Shown: piece by piece, positions 17,226 to 25,743 of the stretch
How the letters are laid out: each line of letters starts with the position of its first letter
Position numbering within the stretch: the first letter of the stretch is position 1
NCBI RefSeq assembly: GCF_005889715.1
Contig: NZ_VCKW01000008.1
Coordinates: 1 to 61,615 of the forward strand
Direction of reading: 5' to 3'
Length of the DNA stretch: 61,615 nucleotides
Source: Actinomadura soli
GTDB taxonomy: Bacteria > Actinomycetota > Actinomycetes > Streptosporangiales > Streptosporangiaceae
The notes under the pieces: model-generated
Told to the model about the DNA's origin: nothing
Databases searched by the model: none
The model's input: only the letters and a program-made list of their open reading frames with translations
Program-made: the position numbers and the translations under genes

Positions 17226-17871
17226 CGACCCTCATCGCGACGCCAAGCTCGACCGGATCGAGCAGGTTCTGGACCGCTTCCCGGACCGGGTCTTCCCCTT
17301 CGACGAGTTCGGGCCGTTGGGGATCCGGCCCACCGCAGGCTCCTGCTGGGCGAAGCAGGGCAAGCCAAACCGGCTGCCGGCGACCTACCGCCGCACCCAC
17401 GGCGTCACCTACTTCCACGGCTGCTACTCCGTGGGCGACGACCGCCTGTGGGGCGTCAACCGCCGCCGCAAGGGCACCGTCAACACCCTGGCCGCGCTGA
17501 AGTCGGTCCGCGCCGCCCGACCCGACGGCGCCCCGATCTACATCATCCTGGACAACCTCTCCGCCCACACTGGCGCCGACATGCGTCGCTGGGCGAAGAA
17601 GAACAAGGTCGAGCTGTGCTTCACCCCGACCTACGCATCCTGGGCCAACCCGATCGAGGCCCACTTCGGCCCGCTGCGGCAGTTCACCCTGGCCAACTCC
17701 CACCACCGCAGCCACCCTACGCAAACCCAGGCACTGCACTGCTACCTGCGCTGGCGCAATGCCAACGCCCGCCACCCCGACGTACTTACCGCCCAACGCA
17801 AGGAACGCGCCCGCATCCGCAGCGAGAAGGTCATCCGCTGGGGCGGACGCCCCCTCAGCGCCGCAGCCTGA
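17226..17871 (+). mobile_element. IS630-family transposase, C-terminal DDE domain remnant
   Basis: About 215 residues of an IS630 DDE transposase in one frame: first Asp in FPFDEFGPLGIRPT, second in IYIILDNLSAHTGADM, and Glu in YASWANPIEAHFGPLRQFTL. The N-terminal helix-turn-helix half is missing, replaced at the junction around 17216-17226 by the IS3 orfA fragment. No terminal repeats were identified. Confidence 0.8.
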
Positions 17872-17943
17872 CCGACCGCGAACCGCAGCCCCGGAGTGCC
17901 GAAAGGGACAGTTTCACGAGAAGGACGGCGACAGAAGGACGAC

Positions 17944-18321
17944 TCAGGAGGCGGACGGCTCGATCTCCCCCGCAAAGACGATGACCTGGTCGATGAGGCT
18001 CCGCCGCAGATGGACGACGTCCGTTCCCGCCAGGCGGGGGCCTCCATCCGGCGTGGTGAAGACCCACTGGTACCGGGCCCACTCGTCAGGCATGTCCACC
18101 GCTGAGCAGCGCGCCATCGTGCCGGTCCCCGCCGGGTGGCGCCGGATGTCCAGCACGAACCGCTCGACCGCCGCGATTCCTTCGCTGCGACCCAACGGCC
18201 CCCAGAAGACCACGTCTGAGGTCAGGGCCTGGGAGAGCAGGGCAGTCACATAGCTGTCGGCCGAGGCGTTAAACGCGGAGAGGAACGTGTCGATCGCGGA
18301 GCGTGCCGTCTCTTCCTGCAT
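17944..18321 (-). CDS. SnoaL/NTF2-like small protein
   Basis: A 125-residue protein with the NTF2-like cone fold pattern: an N-terminal helix pair (SAIDTFLSAFNASADSYVTAL), SDVVFWGPLGRSEGIAAVERF, then strands DEWARYQWVFTTPDGGPRLAG and TDVVHLRRSLIDQVIVFAGE. Members include ketosteroid isomerase-like enzymes, SnoaL cyclases and ligand-binding proteins. No clear catalytic Asp/His set allows a function call. It lies downstream of the aryl carrier protein on the same strand, separated by decayed genes, so membership of the siderophore pathway is only possible. Confidence 0.7.
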   Translation of the reverse strand: MQEETARSAIDTFLSAFNASADSYVTALLSQALTSDVVFWGPLGRSEGIAAVERFVLDIRRHPAGTGTMARCSAVDMPDEWARYQWVFTTPDGGPRLAGTDVVHLRRSLIDQVIVFAGEIEPSAS

Positions 18322-18418
18322 GCCCCAGTAATACCAGCCGTTGCGCGTGCGCTCGTCCCGCGAGCCGCCTTCCGATCACGGTGGACCATCCCGGTCACAG
18401 CCCTAGCCCGGATGTGGT

Positions 18419-18613
18419 CAGCGGGTTCTGTGCGCACCACCGTTCACGTTCGGCACCTGCCCTGTGATGTGGCGTGCCGCCGGTGACGCGTCTATGGGGA
18501 AGGTCTCCTTTACCAGCTGCGCCACCCGGTGGCCTCGACAAGCGGCCGACCTGGCCGCGGTCGAGCCGCCTGGACCTCCACCGACGACCACCACGCGTGG
18601 TCTGGGCACTCAT
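18419..18613 (-). pseudogene. Fused remnants: FAD-oxidoreductase start and SDR end
   Basis: Immediately downstream of the aryl carrier protein (ATGA overlap at 18610-18613) a gene begins MSAQTTR. After a one-base shift it continues VVVVGGGPGGSTAA, the FAD-binding loop of a halogenase or monooxygenase-type flavoprotein. It is then joined to SPAARHITGQVPNVNGG, the typical C-terminus of a short-chain dehydrogenase. A large deletion has therefore fused two genes. The lost flavoprotein was translationally coupled to the carrier protein, which hints at a former tailoring step on the carrier-bound aryl acid. Confidence 0.6.
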
Positions 18614-18867
18614 CCCGCCGCCGTTTTTCGCCCGATCATCTCGATCCAGCTGGCCAGCGTCGGCGCTTCGGCGAGCTCCAGGGGCGTTATCTCGGCGCCC
18701 TCTTCACGCCACCGCTCGACCAGGCTCATGATGCGGATCGAGTCCAGGCCGTGGTCCAGCAGGTTGGCCGAGGAATCGATGTTCTCGGGTGCTTCGCCGA
18801 GCAGTTTCGCGACGTCTGTGCGCAGCCGATCCGCGTCCAATGCCGATCCTGCCTTCTCCTCGGCCAT
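18610..18867 (-). CDS. Stand-alone aryl carrier protein (EntB/DhbB C-domain-like)
   Basis: An 85-residue carrier protein. The phosphopantetheine attachment serine is S43 in LLDHGLDSIRIMSLVERW. That segment and the following EGAEITPLELAEAPTLASWI match the aryl carrier domain normally fused to isochorismatase in EntB/DhbB. The isochorismatase in this cluster (23183-23851) lacks this domain, so this protein should be the station loaded with 2,3-dihydroxybenzoate by the AMP ligase. The ATG at 18867 has GGGAGG six bases upstream; a TTG at 18897 would extend it. An iron box lies 258 bp upstream. Confidence 0.88.
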   Translation of the reverse strand: MAEEKAGSALDADRLRTDVAKLLGEAPENIDSSANLLDHGLDSIRIMSLVERWREEGAEITPLELAEAPTLASWIEMIGRKTAAG

Positions 18868-19124
18868 GCGGCCTCCCAATGAGTCTGATGTGGACAATGC
18901 GGCGGCCGGTGCTCTACCGCCGACCGCGAAAGCCGTGTGCGGCGGAGCGCTCGACGAACATGTCCGAGACCATGCCGGGATTCTACGATTTCACGTGCTC
19001 GGCCGGGTTCATCATCGGCTCGGTGCCTTGATGCCATGTCTTCAGTCGTCTTCGACGTGTGCACGGCAACGGATTTTGTCATCCACGCCGATTTGGGTGG
19101 CGGGCTGCGCGACATGAGATGATG

Positions 19125-19141
19125 TTAGGTTAGCCTAACCT
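19125..19141. promoter_or_regulatory. Iron box
   Basis: TTAGGTTAGCCTAACCT includes the perfect palindrome AGGTTAG-C-CTAACCT. It is positioned to control the leftward carrier-protein gene, or a decayed rightward gene (see 19142-19473). Confidence 0.85.
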
Positions 19142-19473
19142 TTCTATCAAGAGGGAAAAGTGGTCACCGCCCTTGCCGTTCTGTCGTCTCGGGCGATCCG
19201 CATGATCTCGGCGGCGAAGGCGTCCTCGGCGATGAACGCGTCGCCGCCGAAGTCGGCCCGTGGCGGCGCGGGTTCGCCTCCACGGTGACCGACGCCTCAC
19301 TCGATCTGGGCGCCGGCTCCCCGAACTTGCTGGGCTCTGATGCTCCCCAACTCGGGCGCCACTGCGCCATCCACCGTGGCCGCCTTCGCATCAGGGCGAG
19401 CGTGGCGCGGTTTGGGGCACATCGCTCGATTTGGCCAGATTAGGTCTGTACGCCCGCTTGAGGTCTCGCTATG
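19142..19473. other. No intact gene; possible short remnant
   Basis: A GTG-initiated 43-codon frame starts at 19160 after a GAGGGAAAA site, directly behind the iron box. On the opposite strand the stretch FIAEDAFAAEIMRIARDD looks protein-like. Neither is long enough to identify. It probably represents debris of a gene once placed between the two iron boxes. Confidence 0.35.
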
Positions 19474-19492
19474 TTAGGCGAGCCTAACCTAA
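19474..19492. promoter_or_regulatory. Iron box upstream of the main siderophore operon
   Basis: TTAGGCGAGCCTAACCTAA matches the 19-bp IdeR/DmdR consensus in reverse orientation. It lies 17 bp before the GTG start of the DHB dehydrogenase, the first gene of the 21-kb operon, and so should repress the whole unit when iron is ample. Confidence 0.9.
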
Positions 19493-19508
19493 TAAAGAGG
19501 AGAATCGA

Positions 19509-20297
19509 GTGGCGCTGCCGGAGAGCTGGCCAGGCGTGGCCGGGAAGAACGCGCTGGTCACGGGTGCGGGCCGTGGCATCGGTGCGGCCGTGGCAAGTGC
19601 GTTGGCCGACGCGGGTGCCACCGTGGCCGCCGTCGACGTCGACACCGAGGGCTTAACCCGGCTGGCCGCCCGGTGCGCCGATCGGGTGATGCCGTTCCCC
19701 GCCGATGTAACGGATGTGGCGGCGGTCGACGCGATGATCGCAGCGGCCGAGGATCGGCTGGGCCCGGTGGACATCGGTGTGTCGGTCGCCGGGATCCTGC
19801 GCCCGGCAACGGTCTGCGAGACCTCTGACGAGGACTGGGCGGCGACCTTCGCGGTGAACGTCACCGGCGTGTTCACGGTGCTGCGGGAGCTGGCCCGGCG
19901 GATGACCGGGCGACAGCGCGGCGCGCTGGTCACCGTCGGCTCCAACGCGGCGGGCGTACCCCGTACCGGGATGGCCGCCTACGCCGCGTCCAAGGCGGCG
20001 GCGACCATGCTGACCCGGTGCCTGGGGCTCGAGGTGGCGGGTGCGGGTGTGCGCTGCAACGCGGTCTCCCCAGGATCCACCGACACCGCCATGCTGCGCC
20101 TGCTGTGGACGGACGAGGACGCGGAGAGCCGGGTGCTGCACGGCGACCCGGACAGGTTCCGGGTGGGCATCCCGCTCGGTCGGGTCGCCGAACCGGCGGA
20201 CATCGCGGACGCGGTGCTGTTCCTGGCCTCTGACCACGCCCGGCACATCACCATGCAGAACATCTACGTCGACGGTGGCGCCACTCTGCGGGCGTGA
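19509..20297 (+). CDS. 2,3-dihydro-2,3-dihydroxybenzoate dehydrogenase (EntA/DhbA-like)
   Basis: A 262-residue classical short-chain dehydrogenase. It has the cofactor loop [12 protein letters not shown] (about residues 19-30), the catalytic serine in [24 protein letters not shown] with Tyr and Lys in the YxxxK arrangement, and the C-terminal INGG-type ending YVDGGATL. It oxidises 2,3-dihydro-DHB to 2,3-DHB with NAD+. GTG 19509 follows AGAGGAGA. It is the first gene of the iron-boxed operon with isochorismate synthase, AMP ligase and isochorismatase downstream, which supports the specific assignment over a generic SDR. Confidence 0.88.
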   Translation: MALPESWPGVAGKNALVTGAGRGIGAAVASALADAGATVAAVDVDTEGLTRLAARCADRVMPFPADVTDVAAVDAMIAAAEDRLGPVDIGVSVAGILRPATVCETSDEDWAATFAVNVTGVFTVLRELARRMTGRQRGALVTVGSNAAGVPRTGMAAYAASKAAATMLTRCLGLEVAGAGVRCNAVSPGSTDTAMLRLLWTDEDAESRVLHGDPDRFRVGIPLGRVAEPADIADAVLFLASDHARHITMQNIYVDGGATLRA

Positions 20298-20320
20298 CCG
20301 GAATCTCCCATCAATCGTCG

Positions 20321-20344
20321 ATTTCAGGTCAGCCAACCTGAAAT
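20321..20344. promoter_or_regulatory. Inverted repeat / degenerate iron box
   Basis: ATTTCAGGT (20321-20329) and ACCTGAAAT (20336-20344) are perfect inverted repeats with a 6-nt loop, in the 66-bp gap between the dehydrogenase and second isochorismate synthase genes. The core AGGTCAGCCAACCT resembles an iron box with mismatches, so it could be a weak internal IdeR site or an RNA hairpin. Confidence 0.5.
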
Positions 20345-20363
20345 TAACGGAAAGGAACCTCCT

Positions 20364-21560
20364 GTGTCGGTACCCGCGCTGACGCGCCCGCTCCCAGTGT
20401 ACCGCGCCGCCGACCTGCTGGCCGCGTATCTGCCCGGCTCGTACTACTTCTCCTCGACTCGTGGCACCCTGCTCGCCGACGGGGTGGACGCCGTGGTCGG
20501 CGGCGCCCCCGGGAACCGGGCGACCGCGGCCGCGGCGGCACTCGCCGAGGTGGCGACCGTCGGCGGGGCGGCGGGTCCGGTGGTGATCGGCGCGCTCGGG
20601 TTCCGCCCGGAGGCGCCGGCCACACTGGTCGTCCCGTCAGTGGTGCGGCGCGCCGGCGCGCCCGTCGACGCTCCGGTGCCCGACGCGCCCGCGCGGCGCT
20701 GGTCGATCAGGCCCCGGCCGGAGCCCGGCTGCTACACCGACGCCGTGCGCCGTGCGCTGGCGTTGATAGACGGCGGCGAGCTGAGCAAGGTGGTGCTGGC
20801 CCGCGGCCTCGAACTGGCCGCGGACGGACCGGTCTCGGTGCCCGCGCTGCTGACCCGCCTGGTGCGCGCGGACCCCGCCGCGCACGCGTTCGCCATCGAC
20901 GTCAGCGCACCCGGCGACTCCGCGCCGCGCACCCTGGTCGGCGCGAGCCCCGAACTGCTGGTGTCCCGGCGCGGTGACCAGGTCGTGGCCAACCCGCTCG
21001 CCGGGTCACTGCCCCGGTGCGCCGACGACGCGGAGAACCGGCGCCGCGTCGCCGCCCTGCTGGCGTCCGAGAAGGAAAGAGCGGAACACGCGCACACGGC
21101 GGCCGGGGTCGCCGACGTTCTCGGCCGGTTCTGCGTGAACCTGCACGTGCCCGCCGAGCCGTCGGTCATCGGGACACCGACCATGTGGCATCTGTCCACG
21201 AAGATCACCGGTACGCTCGCGGCCCCCGCCGCCCCCACCTCCTCCGCGCTGGGCCTGGCCGAGGCGCTGCATCCGACCCCCGCGGTCTGCGGGGTGCCGC
21301 CGGCCGCGGCGCGGGACGCCATCGCCGCGCTGGAACCGGCGGACCGCGGCTACTACGCGGGACTGGTCGGCTGGACCGACATCTCCGGGGACGGGGAGTG
21401 GGTCGTCACCATCCGCAGCGCCGAGGTGTCCGAGCGGATCGTGCGGCTGCACGCGGGCGCGGGCATCGTCTCCGGCTCCGACCCGGACAGGGAGCTCGAC
21501 GAGACGACGGCGAAGTTCCAGACCCTGCTGCGGGCGCTCGGAGAGGGGACGCGGTCGTGA
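20364..21560 (+). CDS. Isochorismate synthase, second copy (EntC/DhbC-like)
   Basis: A 398-residue chorismate-binding enzyme with canonical motifs: [13 protein letters not shown] with the conserved lysine, [55 protein letters not shown] and [10 protein letters not shown]. It makes isochorismate from chorismate, the first committed step to 2,3-DHB. Unlike the copy at 15511-16671, all consensus residues in the segments I checked are standard, so this is probably the main enzyme. The GTG start follows GGAAAGGAAC. Its stop overlaps the AMP-ligase start as GTGA. Confidence 0.92.
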   Translation: MSVPALTRPLPVYRAADLLAAYLPGSYYFSSTRGTLLADGVDAVVGGAPGNRATAAAAALAEVATVGGAAGPVVIGALGFRPEAPATLVVPSVVRRAGAPVDAPVPDAPARRWSIRPRPEPGCYTDAVRRALALIDGGELSKVVLARGLELAADGPVSVPALLTRLVRADPAAHAFAIDVSAPGDSAPRTLVGASPELLVSRRGDQVVANPLAGSLPRCADDAENRRRVAALLASEKERAEHAHTAAGVADVLGRFCVNLHVPAEPSVIGTPTMWHLSTKITGTLAAPAAPTSSALGLAEALHPTPAVCGVPPAAARDAIAALEPADRGYYAGLVGWTDISGDGEWVVTIRSAEVSERIVRLHAGAGIVSGSDPDRELDETTAKFQTLLRALGEGTRS

Positions 21561-23179
21561 GCGCGGACGTCGTCGCGTGGCCGCCGGAGACCGTCGCTCG
21601 CTACCGCGCGGCCGGCCACTGGCGCGGCCAGACCTTCGGAGCGCTGCTCACCGCGCTGGCGGCGGCCCATGCCGAGCGGACGGCGGTGGTCGGCGGCGAG
21701 ACCCGGTGGACCTACGCCGAACTGGACGAACGCGCACACCGCATCGCCGCCGGCCTCGCCGAGTCCGGGGTCCGGGCAGGGGACCGCGTCCTGGTGCAAC
21801 TGCCGAATGTGCCGGAATTCCTGCCCGTGGTGTTCGGGCTGTGGCGGCTGGGCGTGTGGCCGGTGTTCGCGTTACCCGCGCACCGCGACAGCGAACTGCG
21901 GCACATTGCCGGACAGGCGGAGGCGGTCGCGGTGATCACGGTCGGCGAGCACGAGCGGCACGACCACGCGGCCACCGCGCGCGCGGTGGCCGGAGCGGTG
22001 CCGTCGCTGCGGGCGGTTCACGTGGTCGGCTCGGCGGAGTTCGGCGACCTGTCCGCCGCGCGGCCCCGCGAGTTGCCCGACCCGGACCCGGCCGGAGTGG
22101 CGTTCCTGCAACTGTCCGGGGGCACCACCGGCCTGCCGAAGCTGATCCCGCGCACTCACGACGACTACCTCTACAGCGTGCGGGAAAGCATGCGGATCTG
22201 CGCGCTGACCCCGGACAGCGTGTACCTCGCCGCGTTGCCGGCCGCGCACAACTACCCGCTCAGCTCGCCGGGGGTGCTCGGAGCGCTGCACGCCGGCGCC
22301 AAGGTCGTGCTGGCACCGCGTCCGGACGCCGACACCGTGTTCCCGTTGATCGAGGCGGAACGGGTGACGATCACCGGCGTGGTGCCGCCGCTGGCCGCGG
22401 CCTGGGTGCAGGCGGCGGGACGCACCGGCCACGACCTGTCCTCCTTGGACGTGCTGCTGGTCGGCGGCGCCAAGTGCGGGCGGGAGCTGGCCGAACGGAT
22501 CGGGCCCGCGCTGGGCTGCCGGTTGCAGCAGGTGTTCGGCATGGCCGAAGGGCTGGTCTGCTACACCCGCCTGGACGACCCGGACGAGATCGTGCTGGGC
22601 ACCCAGGGCCGGCCGATATCGCCGGACGACGAGATCCGCGTGGTGGACCCGGACGACCCGCTGGCCGCGTCCACCGACGTGGTGCCCGACGGCGCGGTCG
22701 GCGCGCTGCTCACCAGGGGCCCGTACACCATCCGCGGCTACTACCGCGCGGGCGGGCACAACGAAGTCGCGTTCACCCCGGACGGCTTCTACCGCACCGG
22801 GGACCTGGTGCGGCGCACCGCGACCGGGCACCTGGAAGTGGTCGGCCGGGTCAAGGAGCAGATCAACCGGGGCGGTGAGAAGGTCGCCGCCGAAGAGGTG
22901 GAGAACCACCTGATGGCGCATCCGGACGTGCTCGACGCGGCCGTCGTCGCGGTCCCCGACGCCTACCTCGGTGAGCGCACCTGCGCCTACGTGGTGCCTG
23001 CGGACGGTGCGGCGCCGACCGGGGTTCAGCTGCGCAGGTTCGTGCGCGAGCGCGGGGTGGCCGCGTTCAAGGTGCCCGACCTGGTGCGCGTGGTGGACGC
23101 GTTCCCGGTCACCGGGGTCGGCAAGACCAGCAAGCGGGATCTGCGGGCGGCGCTGGCCGCCCACGAGAAGGAAGGGTGA
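21557..23179 (+). CDS. 2,3-dihydroxybenzoate-AMP ligase (EntE/DhbE-like)
   Basis: A 540-residue stand-alone adenylation enzyme that activates 2,3-DHB and loads it on the aryl carrier protein. Motifs: P-loop [16 protein letters not shown] (about residue 190), the aryl-acid pocket segment [16 protein letters not shown] with the diagnostic His-Asn-Tyr, [24 protein letters not shown] and the hinge-lysine region GKTSKRDLR. The pocket Asn (not Asp) is what distinguishes aryl-acid activators from amino-acid A domains. The GTG start is coupled to the preceding stop. Confidence 0.93.
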   Translation: MSADVVAWPPETVARYRAAGHWRGQTFGALLTALAAAHAERTAVVGGETRWTYAELDERAHRIAAGLAESGVRAGDRVLVQLPNVPEFLPVVFGLWRLGVWPVFALPAHRDSELRHIAGQAEAVAVITVGEHERHDHAATARAVAGAVPSLRAVHVVGSAEFGDLSAARPRELPDPDPAGVAFLQLSGGTTGLPKLIPRTHDDYLYSVRESMRICALTPDSVYLAALPAAHNYPLSSPGVLGALHAGAKVVLAPRPDADTVFPLIEAERVTITGVVPPLAAAWVQAAGRTGHDLSSLDVLLVGGAKCGRELAERIGPALGCRLQQVFGMAEGLVCYTRLDDPDEIVLGTQGRPISPDDEIRVVDPDDPLAASTDVVPDGAVGALLTRGPYTIRGYYRAGGHNEVAFTPDGFYRTGDLVRRTATGHLEVVGRVKEQINRGGEKVAAEEVENHLMAHPDVLDAAVVAVPDAYLGERTCAYVVPADGAAPTGVQLRRFVRERGVAAFKVPDLVRVVDAFPVTGVGKTSKRDLRAALAAHEKEG

Positions 23180-23182
23180 CCG

Positions 23183-23851
23183 ATGTCCTTGCCGAAGATC
23201 GCGCCGTATCCGCTGCCGGCGGCGGCCGAACTGCCCGACGGCCGGGTGCGCTGGCCACTTGAGCCGGCGCGAGCGGCTTTGCTGGTCCACGATGCCCAGC
23301 GCTACTTCCTTGCTCCCTTTGCCGGGTCGCCGATCCCCGAGCTGACGGCCAATACCGCACGCCTGCTCGCCGCGGCGCGCGCGGCCGGGGTGCCGGTGTT
23401 CTACACCGCGCAGCCGGGCCGCCAGGCCGACGCCGACCGCGGGTTGCTCACCGAGTTCTGGGGACCGGGCATCGGCGCCGTCATCGACGACGACCCGCGC
23501 GCCGCCGACATCGTGACCGACCTCGTACCGGAACCCGTGGACACGGTGCTGGTGAAGTGGCGCTACAGCGCGTTCCAGCGCAGCACGTTCCACGAAGCCC
23601 TTACCGCGCGGGGGCGCGATCAGCTGCTGATCACCGGCGTGTACGCGCACATCGGCTGCCAGGCCACGGCCGTCGAGGCGTTCATGCGCGACATACGCGC
23701 CTTCTTCGTCGCCGACGCGGTCGCCGACTTCTCCCGCGCCTGGCACGACAGGGCCTGCGAGTACGTGGCGCAGCGCTGCGGCGTGGTCACCACCACCGCC
23801 GACGCGCTCTCCGCGCTGTCCGTGCCCGCCCGGACGGGGGTGAACCAGTGA
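23183..23851 (+). CDS. Isochorismatase without carrier domain
   Basis: A 222-residue isochorismate lyase domain converting isochorismate to 2,3-dihydro-DHB and pyruvate. Catalytic features: Asp in LVHDAQRYF, Lys in VKWRYSAFQRS and ITGVYAHIGCQATA, where siderophore isochorismatases have Gly in place of the nucleophilic Cys of related amidases. EntB and DhbB are about 285-310 residues because they carry a C-terminal aryl carrier domain. That domain is missing here and is supplied separately at 18610-18867. It starts 3 bp after the AMP-ligase stop. Confidence 0.92.
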   Translation: MSLPKIAPYPLPAAAELPDGRVRWPLEPARAALLVHDAQRYFLAPFAGSPIPELTANTARLLAAARAAGVPVFYTAQPGRQADADRGLLTEFWGPGIGAVIDDDPRAADIVTDLVPEPVDTVLVKWRYSAFQRSTFHEALTARGRDQLLITGVYAHIGCQATAVEAFMRDIRAFFVADAVADFSRAWHDRACEYVAQRCGVVTTTADALSALSVPARTGVNQ

Positions 23852-24687
23852 CCGGGCACCTGGCCAGGATCGCCGAGGTGCGGGCGGGCACCGTGCCCGC
23901 GAAGGTCCGCTACCCGATCCGAGTCTGCGCGGCCGAGGTGCTTCGCACCGGCATGGTCGGTGCGGGCCTGGTGCGGGTCACGCTGGGCGGGCCGGGCGTC
24001 GACGGATTCGAGTCGCACGCGCCGGACGAGCACGTCAAGCTGATCTTCCCTGAGGACGACGGCAGCCTGCGGCTGCCCGAGCCCGACGGCGACCTGCTGC
24101 GCTGGCCGCGGCCGGCACCGACGTCACGCGAATACACGGTGCGCCGCTACGACCCGGTCAACCGGGAACTCGACATCGACATCGCGCTGCACGGCGCCGG
24201 AGGCACCGAAGGGCTCGGCGCCGCGTGGGCGCGGTCGGTGCGCCCGGGTGAGATCGTCCACGTCGCGGGCCCGCCCGGCGGCCTGATCGTGCCGCCCTAC
24301 GACCGCTACCTGCTCGGCGGCGACATCACCGCGCTGCCCGCGATCGCGCGGCGGGTGGAGGAACTGCCCCGTACGGCCCGCGGCTGGGCGTTCATCGAGG
24401 TCGCCGACGCCCGGGAGGAGATCGGGCTGGACCCGCCGGAAGGGGTCGAGGTGTGCTGGCTGCATCGCGGCGCCGCCGCGCCCGGCACCATCGGCCTGCT
24501 CGCCGACGCGGTGCGGCGGGTCGAGGTCCCGCCGGGCGAACGGGTGTACGTGTGGCTCGCCGGTGAAGCCGGGGTGCTCAAGCCGCTGCGCCGCTGGGTC
24601 CGCGACGAACTGCGGCTGGCCAGGGCCGACTACGACATCACGGGCTACTGGAAGCGCGGCGTCGCCGACTTCGACGAGGACCCATGA
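23848..24687 (+). CDS. Siderophore-interacting protein (ferric-siderophore reductase)
   Basis: A 279-residue SIP-family flavoprotein. The FAD-binding motif SREYTVRRYDPVNRELDIDI is followed by the phosphate loop HGAGGTEGLGAAWARSVRPGE. The C-terminal half contains YLLGGDITALPAIARRVEEL, VYVWLAGEAGVLKPLRRWVR and ends with the typical GYWKRG. SIPs reduce Fe(III)-siderophore after import, releasing iron in the cytoplasm. The GTG start overlaps the isochorismatase stop as GTGA. Confidence 0.92.
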   Translation: MTGHLARIAEVRAGTVPAKVRYPIRVCAAEVLRTGMVGAGLVRVTLGGPGVDGFESHAPDEHVKLIFPEDDGSLRLPEPDGDLLRWPRPAPTSREYTVRRYDPVNRELDIDIALHGAGGTEGLGAAWARSVRPGEIVHVAGPPGGLIVPPYDRYLLGGDITALPAIARRVEELPRTARGWAFIEVADAREEIGLDPPEGVEVCWLHRGAAAPGTIGLLADAVRRVEVPPGERVYVWLAGEAGVLKPLRRWVRDELRLARADYDITGYWKRGVADFDEDP

Positions 24688-24735
24688 GCACGAACCCCGC
24701 CATTGACCCCCGCCCCCCACTACCAAGGAAGAACC

Positions 24736-25743
24736 ATGCCCGTCTCCACCCGGAGCCCCTCCGCCCGGTTCCGTATCGTGGGCGCCCTGGCGCTCGCGGC
24801 CGCGCTGGCCGCCGGTTGCGGCTCCAGTGACGCCGGCGCCGGCGGCGACGCCGGACCCACCAGGAAGTTCGTCGCGGACAACGGCACCATCACCATCCCG
24901 GCGAAGCCGAAACGGGTGGTGGCCACCGGTTACGCGGTGCCCGCGCTGCTCGACTCGGGCGCCCCGCTGGTGGGCATCTCCACCTGGCAACGCGGCCTGC
25001 CGATGATGGGCGCCGCGGAACGCGAGCGGTACGACGAGATCTCCAAGGTCGCCGGTGAGTCCGCCGCGGAGACCAACTACAATGCGATCGCGAAGGCGGA
25101 CCCTGATCTGATCGTCATCGGGGTGCCGAAGCCGGCGCTCGCCGACATCAACATGAAGCGCCTGGAGTCCATCGCACCGGTGGTGACGCTCGGCCCGTCG
25201 GTGCCCAAGGCGTGGCGGGAACTGTCCCGCAGGCAGGCCGACGCGGCGGGCGCGCTCAAGGGCTTCGACGCCACCCGGACCGCGTACGAGCTGAAGGCCA
25301 AGCAGCTGGCCGAGAAGTACAAGTCCGTACTGCCCAAGCTGAAGCTCGGGCACGTCGGTGCCTACGGTGAGGTCGCCAAGGGCACCTTCCAGCGCGAGTT
25401 CCACGGTTCGTGGGGCACCAACGTGGCGCAGGACATGGGCGCCAACTACTACGGCGCGGTCAAGGTCGAGGGCAAGGGCTCCAGGTCCGTCAGCGAGTAC
25501 CCGTCGATCGAGGAGCTGCCCGACGCTTTCGCGGAGGCCGACGCGATCACCTATTCGCTCAAGGCCGACGGCTCGGTGCCGCCCCCGGTGCAGTCCGTCC
25601 TGGACTCGCCGCTGTGGAAGAACCTGCCCGCGGTCAAGGCGGGCAAGGTCTTCCCGCTGCGATACACCGAAGCCGCGACCTACCGGGAGGCGGAGATGAC
25701 GCTCGACGCGGCTGACAAGGCCTTCGCGCCCCTGCTGAAATGA
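24736..25743 (+). CDS. Ferric-siderophore-binding lipoprotein (FecB-like)
   Basis: A 335-residue substrate-binding protein. The signal peptide has a lipobox, ALAAALAAGC, with the lipidated cysteine near residue 28. The periplasmic-binding fold follows, with PKRVVATGYAVPALLDSGAPLVGIS, ADPDLIVIGV and the C-terminal FPLRYTEAATYREAEMTLD. It captures the ferric siderophore outside the membrane and hands it to the two permeases. ATG 24736 was chosen because AAGGAAG lies 4 bp upstream and the signal peptide fits. It sits 48 bp after the SIP gene, the largest gap in this part of the operon. Confidence 0.92.
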   Translation: MPVSTRSPSARFRIVGALALAAALAAGCGSSDAGAGGDAGPTRKFVADNGTITIPAKPKRVVATGYAVPALLDSGAPLVGISTWQRGLPMMGAAERERYDEISKVAGESAAETNYNAIAKADPDLIVIGVPKPALADINMKRLESIAPVVTLGPSVPKAWRELSRRQADAAGALKGFDATRTAYELKAKQLAEKYKSVLPKLKLGHVGAYGEVAKGTFQREFHGSWGTNVAQDMGANYYGAVKVEGKGSRSVSEYPSIEELPDAFAEADAITYSLKADGSVPPPVQSVLDSPLWKNLPAVKAGKVFPLRYTEAATYREAEMTLDAADKAFAPLLK

